In this document: positions 1-8,223 of the stretch, one piece after another
How positions within the stretch are numbered: the stretch's first letter is position 1
Layout of the letters: the number at the start of each line of letters is the position of its first letter
From: Streptococcus sanguinis
GTDB lineage: Bacteria; Bacillota; Bacilli; Lactobacillales; Streptococcaceae
Length of the DNA stretch: 64,000 nt
Assembly (NCBI RefSeq): GCF_013343115.1
Contig: NZ_CP054570.1
Location: 806,001 to 870,000, forward strand
Direction of reading: 5' to 3'
Position numbers and translations under genes: made by a program
Notes under the pieces: model-generated
What the model was told of the DNA's origin: nothing
The model's database searches: none
Seen by the model: only the letters and a program-made list of their open reading frames with translations

Positions 1-618
1 ACCAAGATTGATTCCATCGAGGAGCCCTATGTCAAGGCGCAGATTATGGTTCCCCAGGAATTTGTCGGAGCGGTGATGGAGTTGGCTCAACGCAAGCGCG
101 GTGACTTTGTGACCATGGACTATATCGATGATAATCGGGTCAATGTCATCTATCAAATCCCACTTGCTGAAATCGTCTTTGACTTCTTTGACAAGCTCAA
201 GTCCTCTACTCGTGGCTATGCTAGCTTTGACTATGAAATTTCTGAGTATCGCTCGTCCAAGCTGGTGAAGATGGATATTCTCCTCAATGGCGACAAAGTT
301 GATGCTCTCAGCTTTATCGTTCACAAGGAATTTGCCTATGAGCGCGGTAAGCTGATTGTAGACAAGCTCAAGAAAATCATTCCTCGTCAGCAGTTTGAAG
401 TACCTATTCAAGCCGCTATCGGACAGAAAATCGTGGCTCGGACAGACATCAAGGCCCTGCGTAAAAATGTTTTGGCCAAGTGTTATGGTGGTGACGTTTC
501 CCGGAAGCGCAAACTCCTAGAAAAACAAAAAGCGGGTAAAAAACGGATGAAAGCTATCGGATCTGTCGAAGTCCCACAAGAAGCCTTCCTCAGTGTCCTG
601 AGTATGGATGAGGAATAA
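1..618 (+). CDS. lepA: Elongation factor 4 (LepA), C-terminal part
   Basis: This is the 3' end of lepA; the reading frame is open from base 1, so the start lies outside the window. LepA is a ribosome-associated translational GTPase that back-translocates stalled ribosomes. The visible 205 residues cover the end of domain V and the LepA-specific C-terminal domain: the N-terminal stretch reads [17 protein letters not shown], then a basic C-terminal tail rich in Lys/Arg ([18 protein letters not shown]), as in LepA from other firmicutes. GTP-binding motifs lie upstream and cannot be seen. The gene ends normally at TAA. The identification rests on recognised family sequence and is firm. Confidence 0.95.
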   Translation, partial: TKIDSIEEPYVKAQIMVPQEFVGAVMELAQRKRGDFVTMDYIDDNRVNVIYQIPLAEIVFDFFDKLKSSTRGYASFDYEISEYRSSKLVKMDILLNGDKVDALSFIVHKEFAYERGKLIVDKLKKIIPRQQFEVPIQAAIGQKIVARTDIKALRKNVLAKCYGGDVSRKRKLLEKQKAGKKRMKAIGSVEVPQEAFLSVLSMDEE

Positions 619-660
619 AGTCTTATTTCTCTAAGTAATATATCCCAAAAGGAGAAAATC

Positions 661-1290
661 ATGAAACAATCGTATCTGCTTGGAGCAGTTCTGGTATTAA
701 CTTCACTTACTCTTGCATCGTGTGCCGATTCTGGACAAAAGCCTGGTCAATCTAGTTCTTCAACCAGTTCCAGTGCACAAGTGAAAAAGAATTCTTCAAA
801 TTCTTCTAAAAGAAGCAAGAACAAAACCAATCAAGAAACAAAACGTGTTGGTTCTCCAGAGTTTGGTTATATCGATATTCCAAGTAAATGGATTAAATTT
901 TTTGATGCAGAGGTTGAGGGACTTATTCAATATACAGATGGCTCTGCTTATAATATCGTCACCATGAATGCCGTTTCTAAGGCAGAAGCTGAAGTGGCAG
1001 AAGGTGAGAACTTCAATGCAGAAACGATTGCTCAACATGTAGCCTATAATTGGAGTCAAAAAGATAATATTGAGAAGATGTGGGGCTCTAAAAGTACTGT
1101 CTCAGGAATAGAAGCCTTTCAAATAAACATTATTTTGAAATCGGGGCAACTTGCTAATACATTAGTTTTCCAAAAAGATGACAAAGTCTATATACTATCC
1201 TTTGAAGGCGACGAAGAAACTCTTGATGATTTCATTACAAACATGAAAGATACTTGGAGCCTTGATGGCAAGGGAGCAGTCAGCGAATAA
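661..1290 (+). CDS. Putative surface lipoprotein, paralogue of the gene at 2521
   Basis: Predicted lipoprotein of 209 residues with a type II signal peptide whose lipobox reads LASC (Cys at about residue 21). A Ser/Lys-rich linker follows (about 22-60), then a globular domain starting near RVGSPEFGYIDIPSKW. The mature domain closely parallels the lipoprotein at 2521: both share the patterns SPEFGYI/SDDYGYI, QYTDGS.YNIVTMNA, GE.FNAETIAQ and VY..SFEGDE.TL. I do not recognise a named family or function. A good ribosome binding site (AAGGAG) lies eight bases before ATG, and a strong terminator follows. The two copies flank pnuC, which suggests a local duplication. Confidence 0.8.
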   Translation: MKQSYLLGAVLVLTSLTLASCADSGQKPGQSSSSTSSSAQVKKNSSNSSKRSKNKTNQETKRVGSPEFGYIDIPSKWIKFFDAEVEGLIQYTDGSAYNIVTMNAVSKAEAEVAEGENFNAETIAQHVAYNWSQKDNIEKMWGSKSTVSGIEAFQINIILKSGQLANTLVFQKDDKVYILSFEGDEETLDDFITNMKDTWSLDGKGAVSE

Positions 1291-1296
1291 TAGTTT

Positions 1297-1336
1297 AAAA
1301 AACAAGAGGCTTATTTATTAAGTCTCTTGTTTTTTC
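1297..1336 (+). terminator. Rho-independent terminator after the first lipoprotein gene
   Basis: Inverted repeat AAACAAGAG ... CTCTTGTTT around a short loop, followed by a run of T. It begins directly after the lipoprotein stop codon. Confidence 0.85.
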
Positions 1337-1483
1337 AGTGTAGAAGCTAATTATGTTTCACAAAAAAGATTGTAACTAATCAAAAAACGTTCGACTACTA
1401 TCAAATCCAATCAAAAAGACTTACAAAAATTTGTAGGTCTTTTCTTGAAATCCGAACATTAGGAAATCTTTTTTTGATTTTAC

Positions 1484-1511
1484 TTGACATTTTCTGAAAT
1501 AGGAATATGAT
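1484..1511 (+). promoter_or_regulatory. Sigma-A promoter of pnuC
   Basis: TTGACA at 1484-1489, a 16-base spacer and TATGAT at 1506-1511. It lies about 105 bases upstream of the pnuC start, leaving a long leader. Confidence 0.7.
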
Positions 1512-1525
1512 AAAATGTGAACACT

Positions 1526-1544
1526 GTATAAGTAAAACTTGTAC
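1526..1544 (+). promoter_or_regulatory. Palindromic operator candidate in the pnuC leader
   Basis: An imperfect palindrome GTATAAGT-aaa-ACTTGTAC sits just downstream of the -10 box, where a repressor would block transcription. Firmicute niacin/NMN transporter genes are often controlled by NiaR; that this is a NiaR site is inference only. A further small stem (AGAGC 1560-1564 with GCTCT 1592-1596) lies between it and the start codon. Confidence 0.4.
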
Positions 1545-1617
1545 GTGTTTGAAAATAATAGAGCGTTGCATCCGTAAGTCAATTTGACACGGCTCTTAAA
1601 AAACAAAAGGAGAAAGA

Positions 1618-2409
1618 ATGAATACTTATATCCAAAAGAAAATCGCAAACATGAAGCTGACGCTTTCTGAAATGTCTGGTGGCTATAAACGAATGGTGAC
1701 TAGTATGAAGAAGCTCGGCTTTTCTGGTACCTTGAAGCTTATCTGGGACGATTTGTTTGCTCATCGCAGTCTAGGTCAATGGGTTTATCTCTTGATTCTA
1801 GGGAGTTTTCCGCTTTGGCTGGAGCTGATATATGAACATCGCATCGTGGATTGGACGGGGATGATTTGCAGTCTGACTGGGATTATCTGTGTGATCTTCG
1901 TTTCTGAAGGACGGGCTAGCAATTACCTCTTTGGTTTGATTAATTCTGTGATTTACTTGATTTTAGCTTTGCAGAAAGGCTTCTATGGCGAGGTCCTGAC
2001 GACACTTTACTTTACCATCATGCAGCCAATTGGACTCTTAGTGTGGATTTACCAAGGTCAGTTCAAAAAAGAAAAGCAAGAGTTTGTTGCTCGTAAGCTA
2101 GATGCCAAAGGATGGACAAAATATCTATCACTCAGTGTGCTTTGGTGGTTGGTATTTGGCTTGATTTATCAGTCTGTGGGTGCCAATCGTCCTTATCGTG
2201 ATTCAATCACAGATGCAACAAATGGTGTAGGGCAAATCCTGATGACGGCTGTTTATCGCGAACAGTGGATTTTCTGGGCAGCGACCAATATTTTTTCTAT
2301 CTACCTCTGGTGGGGTGAAAGCCTTCAAATTCAAGGGAAGTATTTGATCTATTTAATCAACAGTTTGGTAGGATGGTACCAGTGGAATAAGGCCGCTAAA
2401 AAAGCATAG
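1618..2409 (+). CDS. pnuC: Nicotinamide mononucleotide/nicotinamide riboside transporter PnuC
   Basis: Membrane protein of 263 residues of the PnuC family, which takes up nicotinamide riboside for NAD synthesis by facilitated diffusion. Several hydrophobic segments are visible between about residues 55 and 255, with the family-typical stretches LTGIICVIFVSEGRASNYLFGLIN and a C-terminal WIFWAATNIFSIYLWW region, which in the family lines the substrate path. The N-terminal 50 residues are soluble and basic. A clear AAGGAG site precedes the ATG at 1618. It is monocistronic with its own promoter and candidate operator, consistent with control by NAD precursor availability. Confidence 0.88.
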   Translation: MNTYIQKKIANMKLTLSEMSGGYKRMVTSMKKLGFSGTLKLIWDDLFAHRSLGQWVYLLILGSFPLWLELIYEHRIVDWTGMICSLTGIICVIFVSEGRASNYLFGLINSVIYLILALQKGFYGEVLTTLYFTIMQPIGLLVWIYQGQFKKEKQEFVARKLDAKGWTKYLSLSVLWWLVFGLIYQSVGANRPYRDSITDATNGVGQILMTAVYREQWIFWAATNIFSIYLWWGESLQIQGKYLIYLINSLVGWYQWNKAAKKA

Positions 2410-2520
2410 TCCTATAAACGGAAAAAGAAATCGGATGCGACAATGTCTCTCTTTCCTTTCGTACTAAAAATATGGTAAACTAGTATTAGTAAAATTTATT
2501 AGATTTAGGAAGGAATGACC

Positions 2521-3159
2521 ATGAAAAAGAAGTACTTTCTGCTCTCCCTGACTATCTTAGCCGGCCTCTCCCTGTCCTCTTGTAGCCTTATTAAGAGCTA
2601 TAGCAGTCGGAAACCATCTGATTCTTCTAGTCGGGTTTCCCTGAGAGATGACAGCGATACAAGTAGTAGCAGTCGTAGAGAAAAAGATTCGTCAAAGACA
2701 ACTGGTACGATGCGTGTCGGGTCTGATGATTACGGTTATATTAGTATTCCTGATAATTGGATTAAGTTTACAGACGTAGATGGTGGCGACAGCGTCCAGT
2801 ATACGGATGGAAGTGGCTATAACATTGTCACGATGAATGCTTATACAAAAGAAAAGGCTAATATCGGAGAAGGGGAAGAATTCAACGCTGAAACTATTGC
2901 CCAACGGATTGCCTACCACTGGAAGGATAATAAGGAAGTCGATGACTTTTGGGGTGCAAAGAGTACTGTAGCCGGCAATGAAGCCTTTCAGATTAATGTT
3001 GTTTTAAAATCTACTCAAAACTTAACGGTTTGGGTCTTCAAACAAGGCGATAAGGTCTATATGATGTCCTTTGAAGGCGATGAAGATACTCTGTATGAGT
3101 TTATCCCCTATATCGAAGAAACTTGGAGCACCAGCAAGGACGGTGGAAAAAGCATTTAA
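2521..3159 (+). CDS. Putative surface lipoprotein, paralogue of the gene at 661
   Basis: Second copy of the lipoprotein seen at 661-1290, 212 residues. The signal peptide ends in lipobox LSSC, followed by a Ser/Arg/Asp-rich linker and the same C-terminal domain (DDYGYISIPDNW, QYTDGSGYNIVTMNAY, FEGDEDTLYEF). There is an ATG at 2515, but the ribosome binding site AGGAAGGA (2507-2514) abuts it, so the ATG at 2521, six bases downstream of the site, is the better start. Function unknown. The conserved Trp/Tyr-rich core suggests a binding domain. Confidence 0.78.
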   Translation: MKKKYFLLSLTILAGLSLSSCSLIKSYSSRKPSDSSSRVSLRDDSDTSSSSRREKDSSKTTGTMRVGSDDYGYISIPDNWIKFTDVDGGDSVQYTDGSGYNIVTMNAYTKEKANIGEGEEFNAETIAQRIAYHWKDNKEVDDFWGAKSTVAGNEAFQINVVLKSTQNLTVWVFKQGDKVYMMSFEGDEDTLYEFIPYIEETWSTSKDGGKSI

Positions 3160-3198
3160 CCTCAGAATGTGATGATAGCTCTCTAAATTCATAAAAAG

Positions 3199-3228
3199 CA
3201 AATCTGGGACTCGTTCTCAGATTTTTTT
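3199..3228 (+). terminator. Rho-independent terminator
   Basis: Stem AATCTG.GA / TC.CAGATT followed by seven T, downstream of the second lipoprotein gene. Confidence 0.8.
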
Positions 3229-3326
3229 GTGAGGTGGAATATGTCATATTTTTGGGTTTTGATGACATTTAAGAGCGCTCATTTTATGATATAATAAAAA
3301 CAATTTGAATACAGAAAGAAAAATAT

Positions 3327-3821
3327 ATGACTCAAGAAATCGACCTTGAAAAGTACCATCAATTAGCTCTGCAGAAGCAGAAAGAGCACCGAAAATTTTT
3401 AGCCAGTCTCAAGAAAAAGCCACCAAAAAATCTAGATAAAATTGCTCGGCAAATCCATGATGAGGTCTTTGAAGAGATTGACTGTACAGCCTGTGCCAAT
3501 TGCTGTAAAACTCTGGGGCCAGACTTTAAGGAAGCCGACATTGTCCGCATTGCCAAGTATTTCAAGATGAAGCTGCCGGCTTTTGAAGAGGAGTTTCTGC
3601 AGGTGGACGAAGACGGTGACAAGGTTTTCAAGGCGATGCCTTGTCCTTTTTTAGGTGGGGACAATCTCTGCTCGATCTACGATGTCCGTCCCAAGGCTTG
3701 CAGAGAATTTCCCCATACAGACCGAAAAAAGATTCATCAGATTAATCATCTGACAATCAAAAATACCCTGACCTGTCCAGCGGCTTATCTCTTTGTGGAG
3801 AAGCTGCGGGATAGGTTGTAA
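3327..3821 (+). CDS. YkgJ-type cysteine cluster protein
   Basis: Small cytoplasmic protein of 164 residues with the cysteine pattern of the YkgJ/UPF0153 family, thought to bind zinc or an iron-sulfur cluster. Seen here: DCTACANCCKTLGP (CxxCxxCC, about residues 54-63), CPFL...NLC, RPKACREFPHTD and a last Cys in LTCPAAY. The N-terminal 45 residues are highly basic and helical. Function in the family is not established. A promoter (ATGACA-17-TATGAT, 3262-3290) lies just upstream. The ribosome binding site is weak and A-rich. Confidence 0.8.
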   Translation: MTQEIDLEKYHQLALQKQKEHRKFLASLKKKPPKNLDKIARQIHDEVFEEIDCTACANCCKTLGPDFKEADIVRIAKYFKMKLPAFEEEFLQVDEDGDKVFKAMPCPFLGGDNLCSIYDVRPKACREFPHTDRKKIHQINHLTIKNTLTCPAAYLFVEKLRDRL

Positions 3822-3892
3822 AATCCCCCTCTAAATCTTGTACAAAAATTCTAGGGCGTAAGTATCTTATATCTGTTAGACTATAGTTAGAA

Positions 3893-3996
3893 TTGAACAC
3901 GGCCTAAAAGCGATGTGAAAAAGACAAAATTTTCTCGGAGCAGGAGCCCCTCCGTCAATTTTCCTATTTCACTTTGCTTTTAACGGCTTTAGTATC
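3893..3996 (+). ncRNA. Structured 104-nt element before the AraC-type gene
   Basis: The region begins TTGAACACG and ends GTATC, and can fold into a long irregular hairpin: GCC (3902-3904)/GGC (3985-3987), AAAGC/GCTTT, GTGAAA/TTTCAC, and an apical CGGAG/CTCCG stem near 3936-3954, with an asymmetric internal loop. A second element of exactly the same length and same ends lies at 58449-58552 before deoD. It could be a cis-acting leader or a small mobile element; I cannot assign it to a named RNA family. Confidence 0.5.
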
Positions 3997-4017
3997 TTTT
4001 GTGAGGTGAAAAAGAAT

Positions 4018-4851
4018 ATGATGCATCAATTCAATCAAACCATGGAATATCTGGAAAGTAAGTTGGACGCAGAAGTAGATTTGCAGAAATTTCAGCAGCT
4101 ATCGGGCTATTCTTATGCTCTCTTCAGCAGGCTCTTTTCTATCCTGGCAGATATGACTTTAGCAGAATACTTGCGCAATCGCAGGCTATCAGAAGCTGTG
4201 ACGGACTTGCGGGAAAGCTCTGAGAAAGTCATTGACATAGCGATGAAATACGGCTATGAGTCTGCGGATGCCTTTAGTGCAGCCTTTAAGAAATTCCATG
4301 GTGCGACTCCCTCAGAAGTTCGAAATGGAAAGCCTTATCGCGTCTTTCCTAGACTTCAATTATCCTTAAAGATTACAGGAGGAAAGAACATGGATATCAA
4401 GATTCAAAAGAAACCTGCTTTTACCGTGGCAGGCGTCCTATTAGAAGCGATTGACAATAGCCAGTGCCCAACTGCTTGGGAGCAGCTCTATGCCAATCAC
4501 AACTTTGAAAGCCTAGAAAGTCTGGGCAGTGGCCAATCCTTTGGCGTCTGCTCGGATGTCAAAGAAGGCGAAATCATCAACTATATGGCCGCTTATGATG
4601 TGACGGATAAAGCCAAAGCAGAAGAATTTGGTCTGTCAATCAAAGAAATCGCAGAAGCTGAATATGCTATCGTACCAGTCAAGGGGGCTATACCAGCCAG
4701 CATCCACCATGCTTGGAAATACGTCTTAGAAGTCTTTTTCCCAGAAACAGGTTATCGCCACTCAGGAACACCAGATTTTGAAGTTTACAGCGAGGGTAAT
4801 ATGTCCTCCCCAGACTATCAAATAGAACTCTGGATACCTGTGGTGAAATAA
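4018..4851 (+). CDS. AraC-family regulator with GyrI-like effector domain
   Basis: Transcriptional regulator of about 277 residues. The N-terminal 100 residues form the AraC double helix-turn-helix (helices around FQQLSGYSYALFSRLF and the second at IDIAMKYGYESADAFSAAFKKFHGATPSEVR). From about residue 125 to the end lies a GyrI-like/effector-binding domain ending DYQIELWIPVVK. Regulators with this architecture usually sense small hydrophobic or cationic compounds. A GTG at 4006 would overlap the ribosome binding site (GAGGTG, 4003-4008), so the ATG at 4018 is preferred. Its leader contains the structured element at 3893-3996. Confidence 0.85.
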   Translation: MMHQFNQTMEYLESKLDAEVDLQKFQQLSGYSYALFSRLFSILADMTLAEYLRNRRLSEAVTDLRESSEKVIDIAMKYGYESADAFSAAFKKFHGATPSEVRNGKPYRVFPRLQLSLKITGGKNMDIKIQKKPAFTVAGVLLEAIDNSQCPTAWEQLYANHNFESLESLGSGQSFGVCSDVKEGEIINYMAAYDVTDKAKAEEFGLSIKEIAEAEYAIVPVKGAIPASIHHAWKYVLEVFFPETGYRHSGTPDFEVYSEGNMSSPDYQIELWIPVVK

Positions 4852-4902
4852 AATGGTGATTGCAAGTCATTTTTGGTGTCAATTACAGAGGAGGATGATG
4901 CT

Positions 4903-5829
4903 ATGCAGATGTATTTTGGGGATGTTTCTCTTTGTTACACATATTCACTTGCGATGGCGCTGCATTCGTATGGTTATGATGTTCGCCCTGAGTTTTTGGA
5001 AGCCATTATGGTGATGGGAAATGGCGCTAGTATTATAAAGGAAGATGAAAAACACCCCTTAGTTTTCTTTGATAATGGGATGCCAGATAGTTCTATCAGC
5101 CATTCTTTAAACATTCTGGGTTTTATCTATGATGAATACTATATAAAGGATTCAAATGCGGTGGATCTTCTCTCTATCAGAGAAATCTTAAGTAAGTTAT
5201 TACTTACCGGATCTGTTGTTCTTGGCCCCTTGGACATGGGTTATCTCACTTATAATCCCAATCATATTCATTTGTATGGGGTGGACCATTTTGTTTCGGT
5301 TTATGATCTAGATGATGAGTTTATCTATTTCCATGATCCAGCAGGCTTTGCTTGTATGAAAATGAGTTTCTCAGAATTTTCGAAAGCCTGGGAAGCTAAA
5401 AATATCGACTATAAAAGAGGTTCTTTCTCTATGTGGGGAAACTTCAAAAAAATCAAATTTCCTACTTCCAAAGAGATTTACCAGAAAACATCTATGCTGA
5501 TGAAGCAACAATATGAACATGGCGAGGAGAATGTGATAGCAAGATATGCTAAGTCGGTAGCGGACTATGGCTTGAATGAAGAACAAAAGCATCTTCATCA
5601 ATACTTTAGTTTCAAATTAGCTTCTATCAGAAATCTATACATGAGCAACTTCTTAAAAGACCACGATACGGTCAGATCTGAACTAAAAGAAAATTTAGCA
5701 AAGTTGTTCGGCCAAGCTCATCTATTTTGTATCAAGGAAGATTATCAGAAACTGTCAAAAGTCTTGTTTGATATTGCAGCGCTAGATAATAAATTTAGAG
5801 ATTTGTGTATTCACTATAAAGAAGAGTAG
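4903..5829 (+). CDS. C39/BtrH_N-like papain-fold protein of unknown function
   Basis: Predicted soluble protein of 308 residues. Its first half resembles the C39-like/BtrH_N papain fold: a candidate nucleophile Cys11 in SLCYTYSLAMAL, His129 in GVDHFV and Asp145 in FHDPAG, in the right order for a Cys-His-Asp site. The C-terminal 150 residues are helical and unassigned. There is no signal peptide. It may be a peptidase, acyltransferase or an inactive relative; the substrate is unknown. The start at 4903 is chosen because AGGAGG (4889-4894) lies eight bases upstream. It sits between an intact GyrI-domain gene and a fragment of a second GyrI domain, as if inserted into or recombined with a duplicated copy. 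Confidence 0.55.
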   Translation: MQMYFGDVSLCYTYSLAMALHSYGYDVRPEFLEAIMVMGNGASIIKEDEKHPLVFFDNGMPDSSISHSLNILGFIYDEYYIKDSNAVDLLSIREILSKLLLTGSVVLGPLDMGYLTYNPNHIHLYGVDHFVSVYDLDDEFIYFHDPAGFACMKMSFSEFSKAWEAKNIDYKRGSFSMWGNFKKIKFPTSKEIYQKTSMLMKQQYEHGEENVIARYAKSVADYGLNEEQKHLHQYFSFKLASIRNLYMSNFLKDHDTVRSELKENLAKLFGQAHLFCIKEDYQKLSKVLFDIAALDNKFRDLCIHYKEE

Positions 5830-5930
5830 AAGAAGTGGGAAAAGCGAAGATGCTGTTTGGTAATGCAGCAGAGTCAAAACAAGAGCCACCAAACTATCAA
5901 ATGAAAGTCTGGATTCCAGTAGTGGAATAG
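5829..5930 (+). pseudogene. Remnant of a second GyrI-like domain
   Basis: The frame ending at TAG 5928-5930 reads EPPNYQMKVWIPVVE, closely matching SPDYQIELWIPVVK at the C-terminus of the AraC/GyrI protein that ends at 4851. No start or upstream domain remains, so this is the tail of a lost homologue. Confidence 0.7.
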
Positions 5931-5940
5931 ATTAGAAATC

Positions 5941-5969
5941 AGCCGTTCATTTTTGAGCGGCTGTTTTTT
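5941..5969 (+). terminator. Rho-independent terminator
   Basis: Stem AGCCGTTC / GAGCGGCT with a six-base loop and a T6 run, after the GyrI remnant. Confidence 0.85.
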
Positions 5970-6019
5970 GTAGCTTGTGGTATAATGAAGCTACTACAGT
6001 TACAGAAAGGATTTCTACC

Positions 6020-6709
6020 TTGTCATACAAATTTCTACTTTTCGATCTTGACCATACCTTGCTGGATTTTGATACGGCAGAAGATATCGCCTTGACTCAT
6101 TTTTTGGAGGAGCAGGGCGTGACGGAGATTCAGATCTACAAAGACTATTATATTCCCATGAACAAGGGGCTTTGGCGGGATCTAGAGCAGGGGAAAATCA
6201 CCAAGCCGGAGCTGGTCAATACTCGCTTTTCTCGTCTTTTTGCTCATTTTGGCATTGAGAAGGATGGCGCTGAGTTAGCTCTCCTCTATCAACAGCACAT
6301 TGCACAGCAAGGACAAACCTACGCTGGTGCTAGTGAGCTTTTGGACAGTCTGACAGCAGCTGATTATGAGATTTACGGAGCGACCAATGGCATCACGGCT
6401 ATTCAGACCGGCCGTATGGCCCATTCCGACATTTCACCCTATTTTAACCATATTTTCATCTCGGAGCAGATGGGGACTCAGAAGCCTGAAGCTTTATTTT
6501 ATGAAAAAATAGCAGAGCAGATACCAGATTTTGATCTTTCTCAGACTTTGATGATTGGGGACTCTTTGACTGCAGATATTGCTGGCGCTAATAATGCCGG
6601 ACTGGACTCTCTCTGGTACAATCCCAAGCAGCTAGAAAATAAAAGTCTTTTTCAGCCGACCTATACCGCCTATTCTTATGACGACATTATCAGACTCTTG
6701 CTTCCATAA
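6020..6709 (+). CDS. HAD-family (YjjG-type) nucleotidase
   Basis: Haloacid dehalogenase-superfamily hydrolase of about 229 residues, like YjjG/YfnB nucleotidases that remove non-canonical pyrimidine nucleotides. Motif I is FLLFDLDHTLLDFD (nucleophile and acid/base Asp), motif II is the Thr in IYGATNG, the motif III Lys is in MGTQKPEALFY, and motif IV is MIGDSLTADIAGA. The frame is open further upstream, but an extended -10 promoter (TGGTATAAT, 5978-5986) lies inside that part, so translation must start later. A TTG at 6020, eleven bases after AGAAAGG, gives LSYKFLLFDLD and fits the family N-terminus. Confidence 0.85.
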   Translation: MSYKFLLFDLDHTLLDFDTAEDIALTHFLEEQGVTEIQIYKDYYIPMNKGLWRDLEQGKITKPELVNTRFSRLFAHFGIEKDGAELALLYQQHIAQQGQTYAGASELLDSLTAADYEIYGATNGITAIQTGRMAHSDISPYFNHIFISEQMGTQKPEALFYEKIAEQIPDFDLSQTLMIGDSLTADIAGANNAGLDSLWYNPKQLENKSLFQPTYTAYSYDDIIRLLLP

Positions 6710-6720
6710 GGAGATTGCAA

Positions 6721-6762
6721 ATGAAAAACTATTGTTCTTTTAAACAAGAAAGACTAATCTAA
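6721..6762 (+). CDS. Possible 13-residue open reading frame after the HAD gene
   Basis: A strong AAGGAG overlaps the HAD stop codon and is followed six bases later by ATG and a short frame (MKNYCSFKQERLI). The good ribosome binding site is the only support. It may be the stub of a lost downstream gene. Confidence 0.2.
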   Translation: MKNYCSFKQERLI

Positions 6763-6793
6763 AAAAATTTTTTAACTCTGTCAAGAAAATAAC

Positions 6794-6821
6794 TTGACAG
6801 TTATTTTTAATCTGCTATAAT
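6794..6821 (+). promoter_or_regulatory. Promoter of rpsP-khpA
   Basis: Perfect TTGACA (6794-6799), 16-base spacer, extended -10 TGCTATAAT ending at 6821. Confidence 0.85.
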
Positions 6822-6887
6822 AGAACATGTGCTTAATAGCTCTGCTATTTCACCAAAAGAAAAAAATAAAGAAAAGAGACCTTAATA

Positions 6888-7160
6888 ATGGCAGTAAAAA
6901 TCCGTTTGACTCGTATGGGTTCTAAGAAAAAACCTTTCTACCGTATCAATGTTGCAGATTCACGTTCACCTCGTGACGGACGTTTCATCGAAACAGTTGG
7001 TACTTACAACCCACTTGTAGCTGAAAACCAAGTGACTTTGAAGGAAGACCGTATCCTTGAGTGGTTGGGTAATGGTGCACAACCTTCTGATACTGTACGC
7101 AACATCCTTTCAAAAGAAGGCGTATTGAAGAAATTCCACGATTCAAAATACTCTAAATAA
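6888..7160 (+). CDS. rpsP: 30S ribosomal protein S16
   Basis: Complete 90-residue S16, a primary binding protein of the 30S subunit body. The N-terminus [20 protein letters not shown] and the [12 protein letters not shown] block are family hallmarks. It is driven by a near-consensus promoter and followed after 19 bases by khpA, the usual order in streptococci. Confidence 0.97.
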   Translation: MAVKIRLTRMGSKKKPFYRINVADSRSPRDGRFIETVGTYNPLVAENQVTLKEDRILEWLGNGAQPSDTVRNILSKEGVLKKFHDSKYSK

Positions 7161-7179
7161 TAGAAGCGTAGGTTGACAT

Positions 7180-7419
7180 ATGGACACGATTGAAAATCTA
7201 ATTATTGCGATAGTGAAACCTTTGATTTCACAGCCAGATGCCTTAACTATCAAGATTGAGGATACACCTGAATTTTTAGAATATCACCTGGATCTTGATC
7301 AGAGTGATGTTGGACGTGTAATCGGTCGTAAAGGTCGTACTATCTCCGCTATAAGGACGATTGTTTACTCTGTCCCAACCGAGTACAAAAAAGTTCGCAT
7401 CGTCATTGATGAGAAATAA
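7180..7419 (+). CDS. khpA: KH-domain RNA-binding protein KhpA
   Basis: 79-residue single KH-domain protein. The RNA-binding GxxG loop is seen in [17 protein letters not shown]. In pneumococcus KhpA pairs with KhpB/EloR, binds RNA and influences cell division and elongation. The start follows rpsP closely and the two are probably cotranscribed. A terminator follows directly. Confidence 0.92.
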   Translation: MDTIENLIIAIVKPLISQPDALTIKIEDTPEFLEYHLDLDQSDVGRVIGRKGRTISAIRTIVYSVPTEYKKVRIVIDEK

Positions 7420-7426
7420 GAAGCAG

Positions 7427-7450
7427 CGGGGCTATGTGTCCCGTTTTTTT
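7427..7450 (+). terminator. Terminator of rpsP-khpA
   Basis: Stem CGGGGC/GTCCCG with a five-base loop and a T7 run. Confidence 0.85.
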
Positions 7451-7489
7451 CTATTTCTCTTAGCGAACTGAGTGCGCAGCTCTCAAGTG

Positions 7490-7662
7490 AGCTTAGGGAA
7501 ATTGATGCCCAGCAAAGCGTGGGTACAAAGCCCTTAATGAAATAAGCCGTTAGGCGCAGTTGAATTTAGGGGAATTGATGCAGTTCGAGCGTATGTGAGA
7601 ACTAGACACTTCATTTAAGAGAAGAACGAAATGCAGGGGCGAGTTTAGAAAAATTCGAAACT
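7490..7662 (+). repeat. Three degenerate direct repeats with about 75-base period
   Basis: Related blocks TTAGGGAAATTGATGC (7493-7508), TTAGGGGAATTGATGC (7566-7581) and TTTAGAAAAATTCGAAAC (7643-7660) occur at intervals of roughly 73 and 77 bases, with recurring GCGCAG/GAGCG motifs between them. No protein frame spans them. The nature of the repeat is unknown. Confidence 0.35.
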
Positions 7663-7671
7663 GGAGGGCAT

Positions 7672-8223
7672 ATGAAGCCAGAAGATTATGCTTGGAACGC
7701 TCATGAGCGCAAGTGTTATGAGAATAGCCAAGTGATTTTACCGAGCCCATACAAGCTGAAAATCCTGGATGATGGTGAGAAGAGATTGGAATTGGAGCTT
7801 GTTTTGGAGGAACTTCCTCAAGGGAAACTGGCTCGATGGGCTATGAAAATAGCGTCAAGCTTTATAGCTCTGATAGATGCGGAAGATGAGTCTGAAAAGC
7901 AGAAGATTTTGACTCAGGTAAGAGCGATTTTTCAGGCTCGACTTGATGGTAGGGCATCTGCCTATGAACTAAGGCAGGCTGGTTTCTTGGCTAACAAACT
8001 GTCGCAGCAAGCCCAATCACAAATCGGTAAATATGCTGCGCGTGTCTTTGCCCAAGCAGTCGCAACAGGCCACATGCGGGGCCATGCTATCGTCGCAGCG
8101 GATTATGCCATCAAAGTCAGAAACTTGCAGAGTCCAGATGATTTGCAGCGGGCTGTCAAGGAAAGAGAAGGGCAGATAGAGCTAGCCTCTGCTTTTATTA
8201 GATCAGGAAAGGAAACTTTATGA
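7672..8223 (+). CDS. Imm-5-like putative immunity protein
   Basis: Soluble, helical protein of 183 residues. The block VATGHMRGHAIVAADYAIKVRN near residues 124-145 resembles the conserved segment of the Imm-5-like family (pattern ATxH...HAxxAAxYAxK), annotated as putative immunity proteins of polymorphic toxin systems. No toxin gene lies next to it; instead its stop overlaps the start of the potassium transporter gene by four bases (ATGA), so it is translationally coupled to trkH. The coupling is unexpected for an immunity protein and may point to another role. RBS GGAGG precedes the ATG. Confidence 0.55.
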   Translation: MKPEDYAWNAHERKCYENSQVILPSPYKLKILDDGEKRLELELVLEELPQGKLARWAMKIASSFIALIDAEDESEKQKILTQVRAIFQARLDGRASAYELRQAGFLANKLSQQAQSQIGKYAARVFAQAVATGHMRGHAIVAADYAIKVRNLQSPDDLQRAVKEREGQIELASAFIRSGKETL

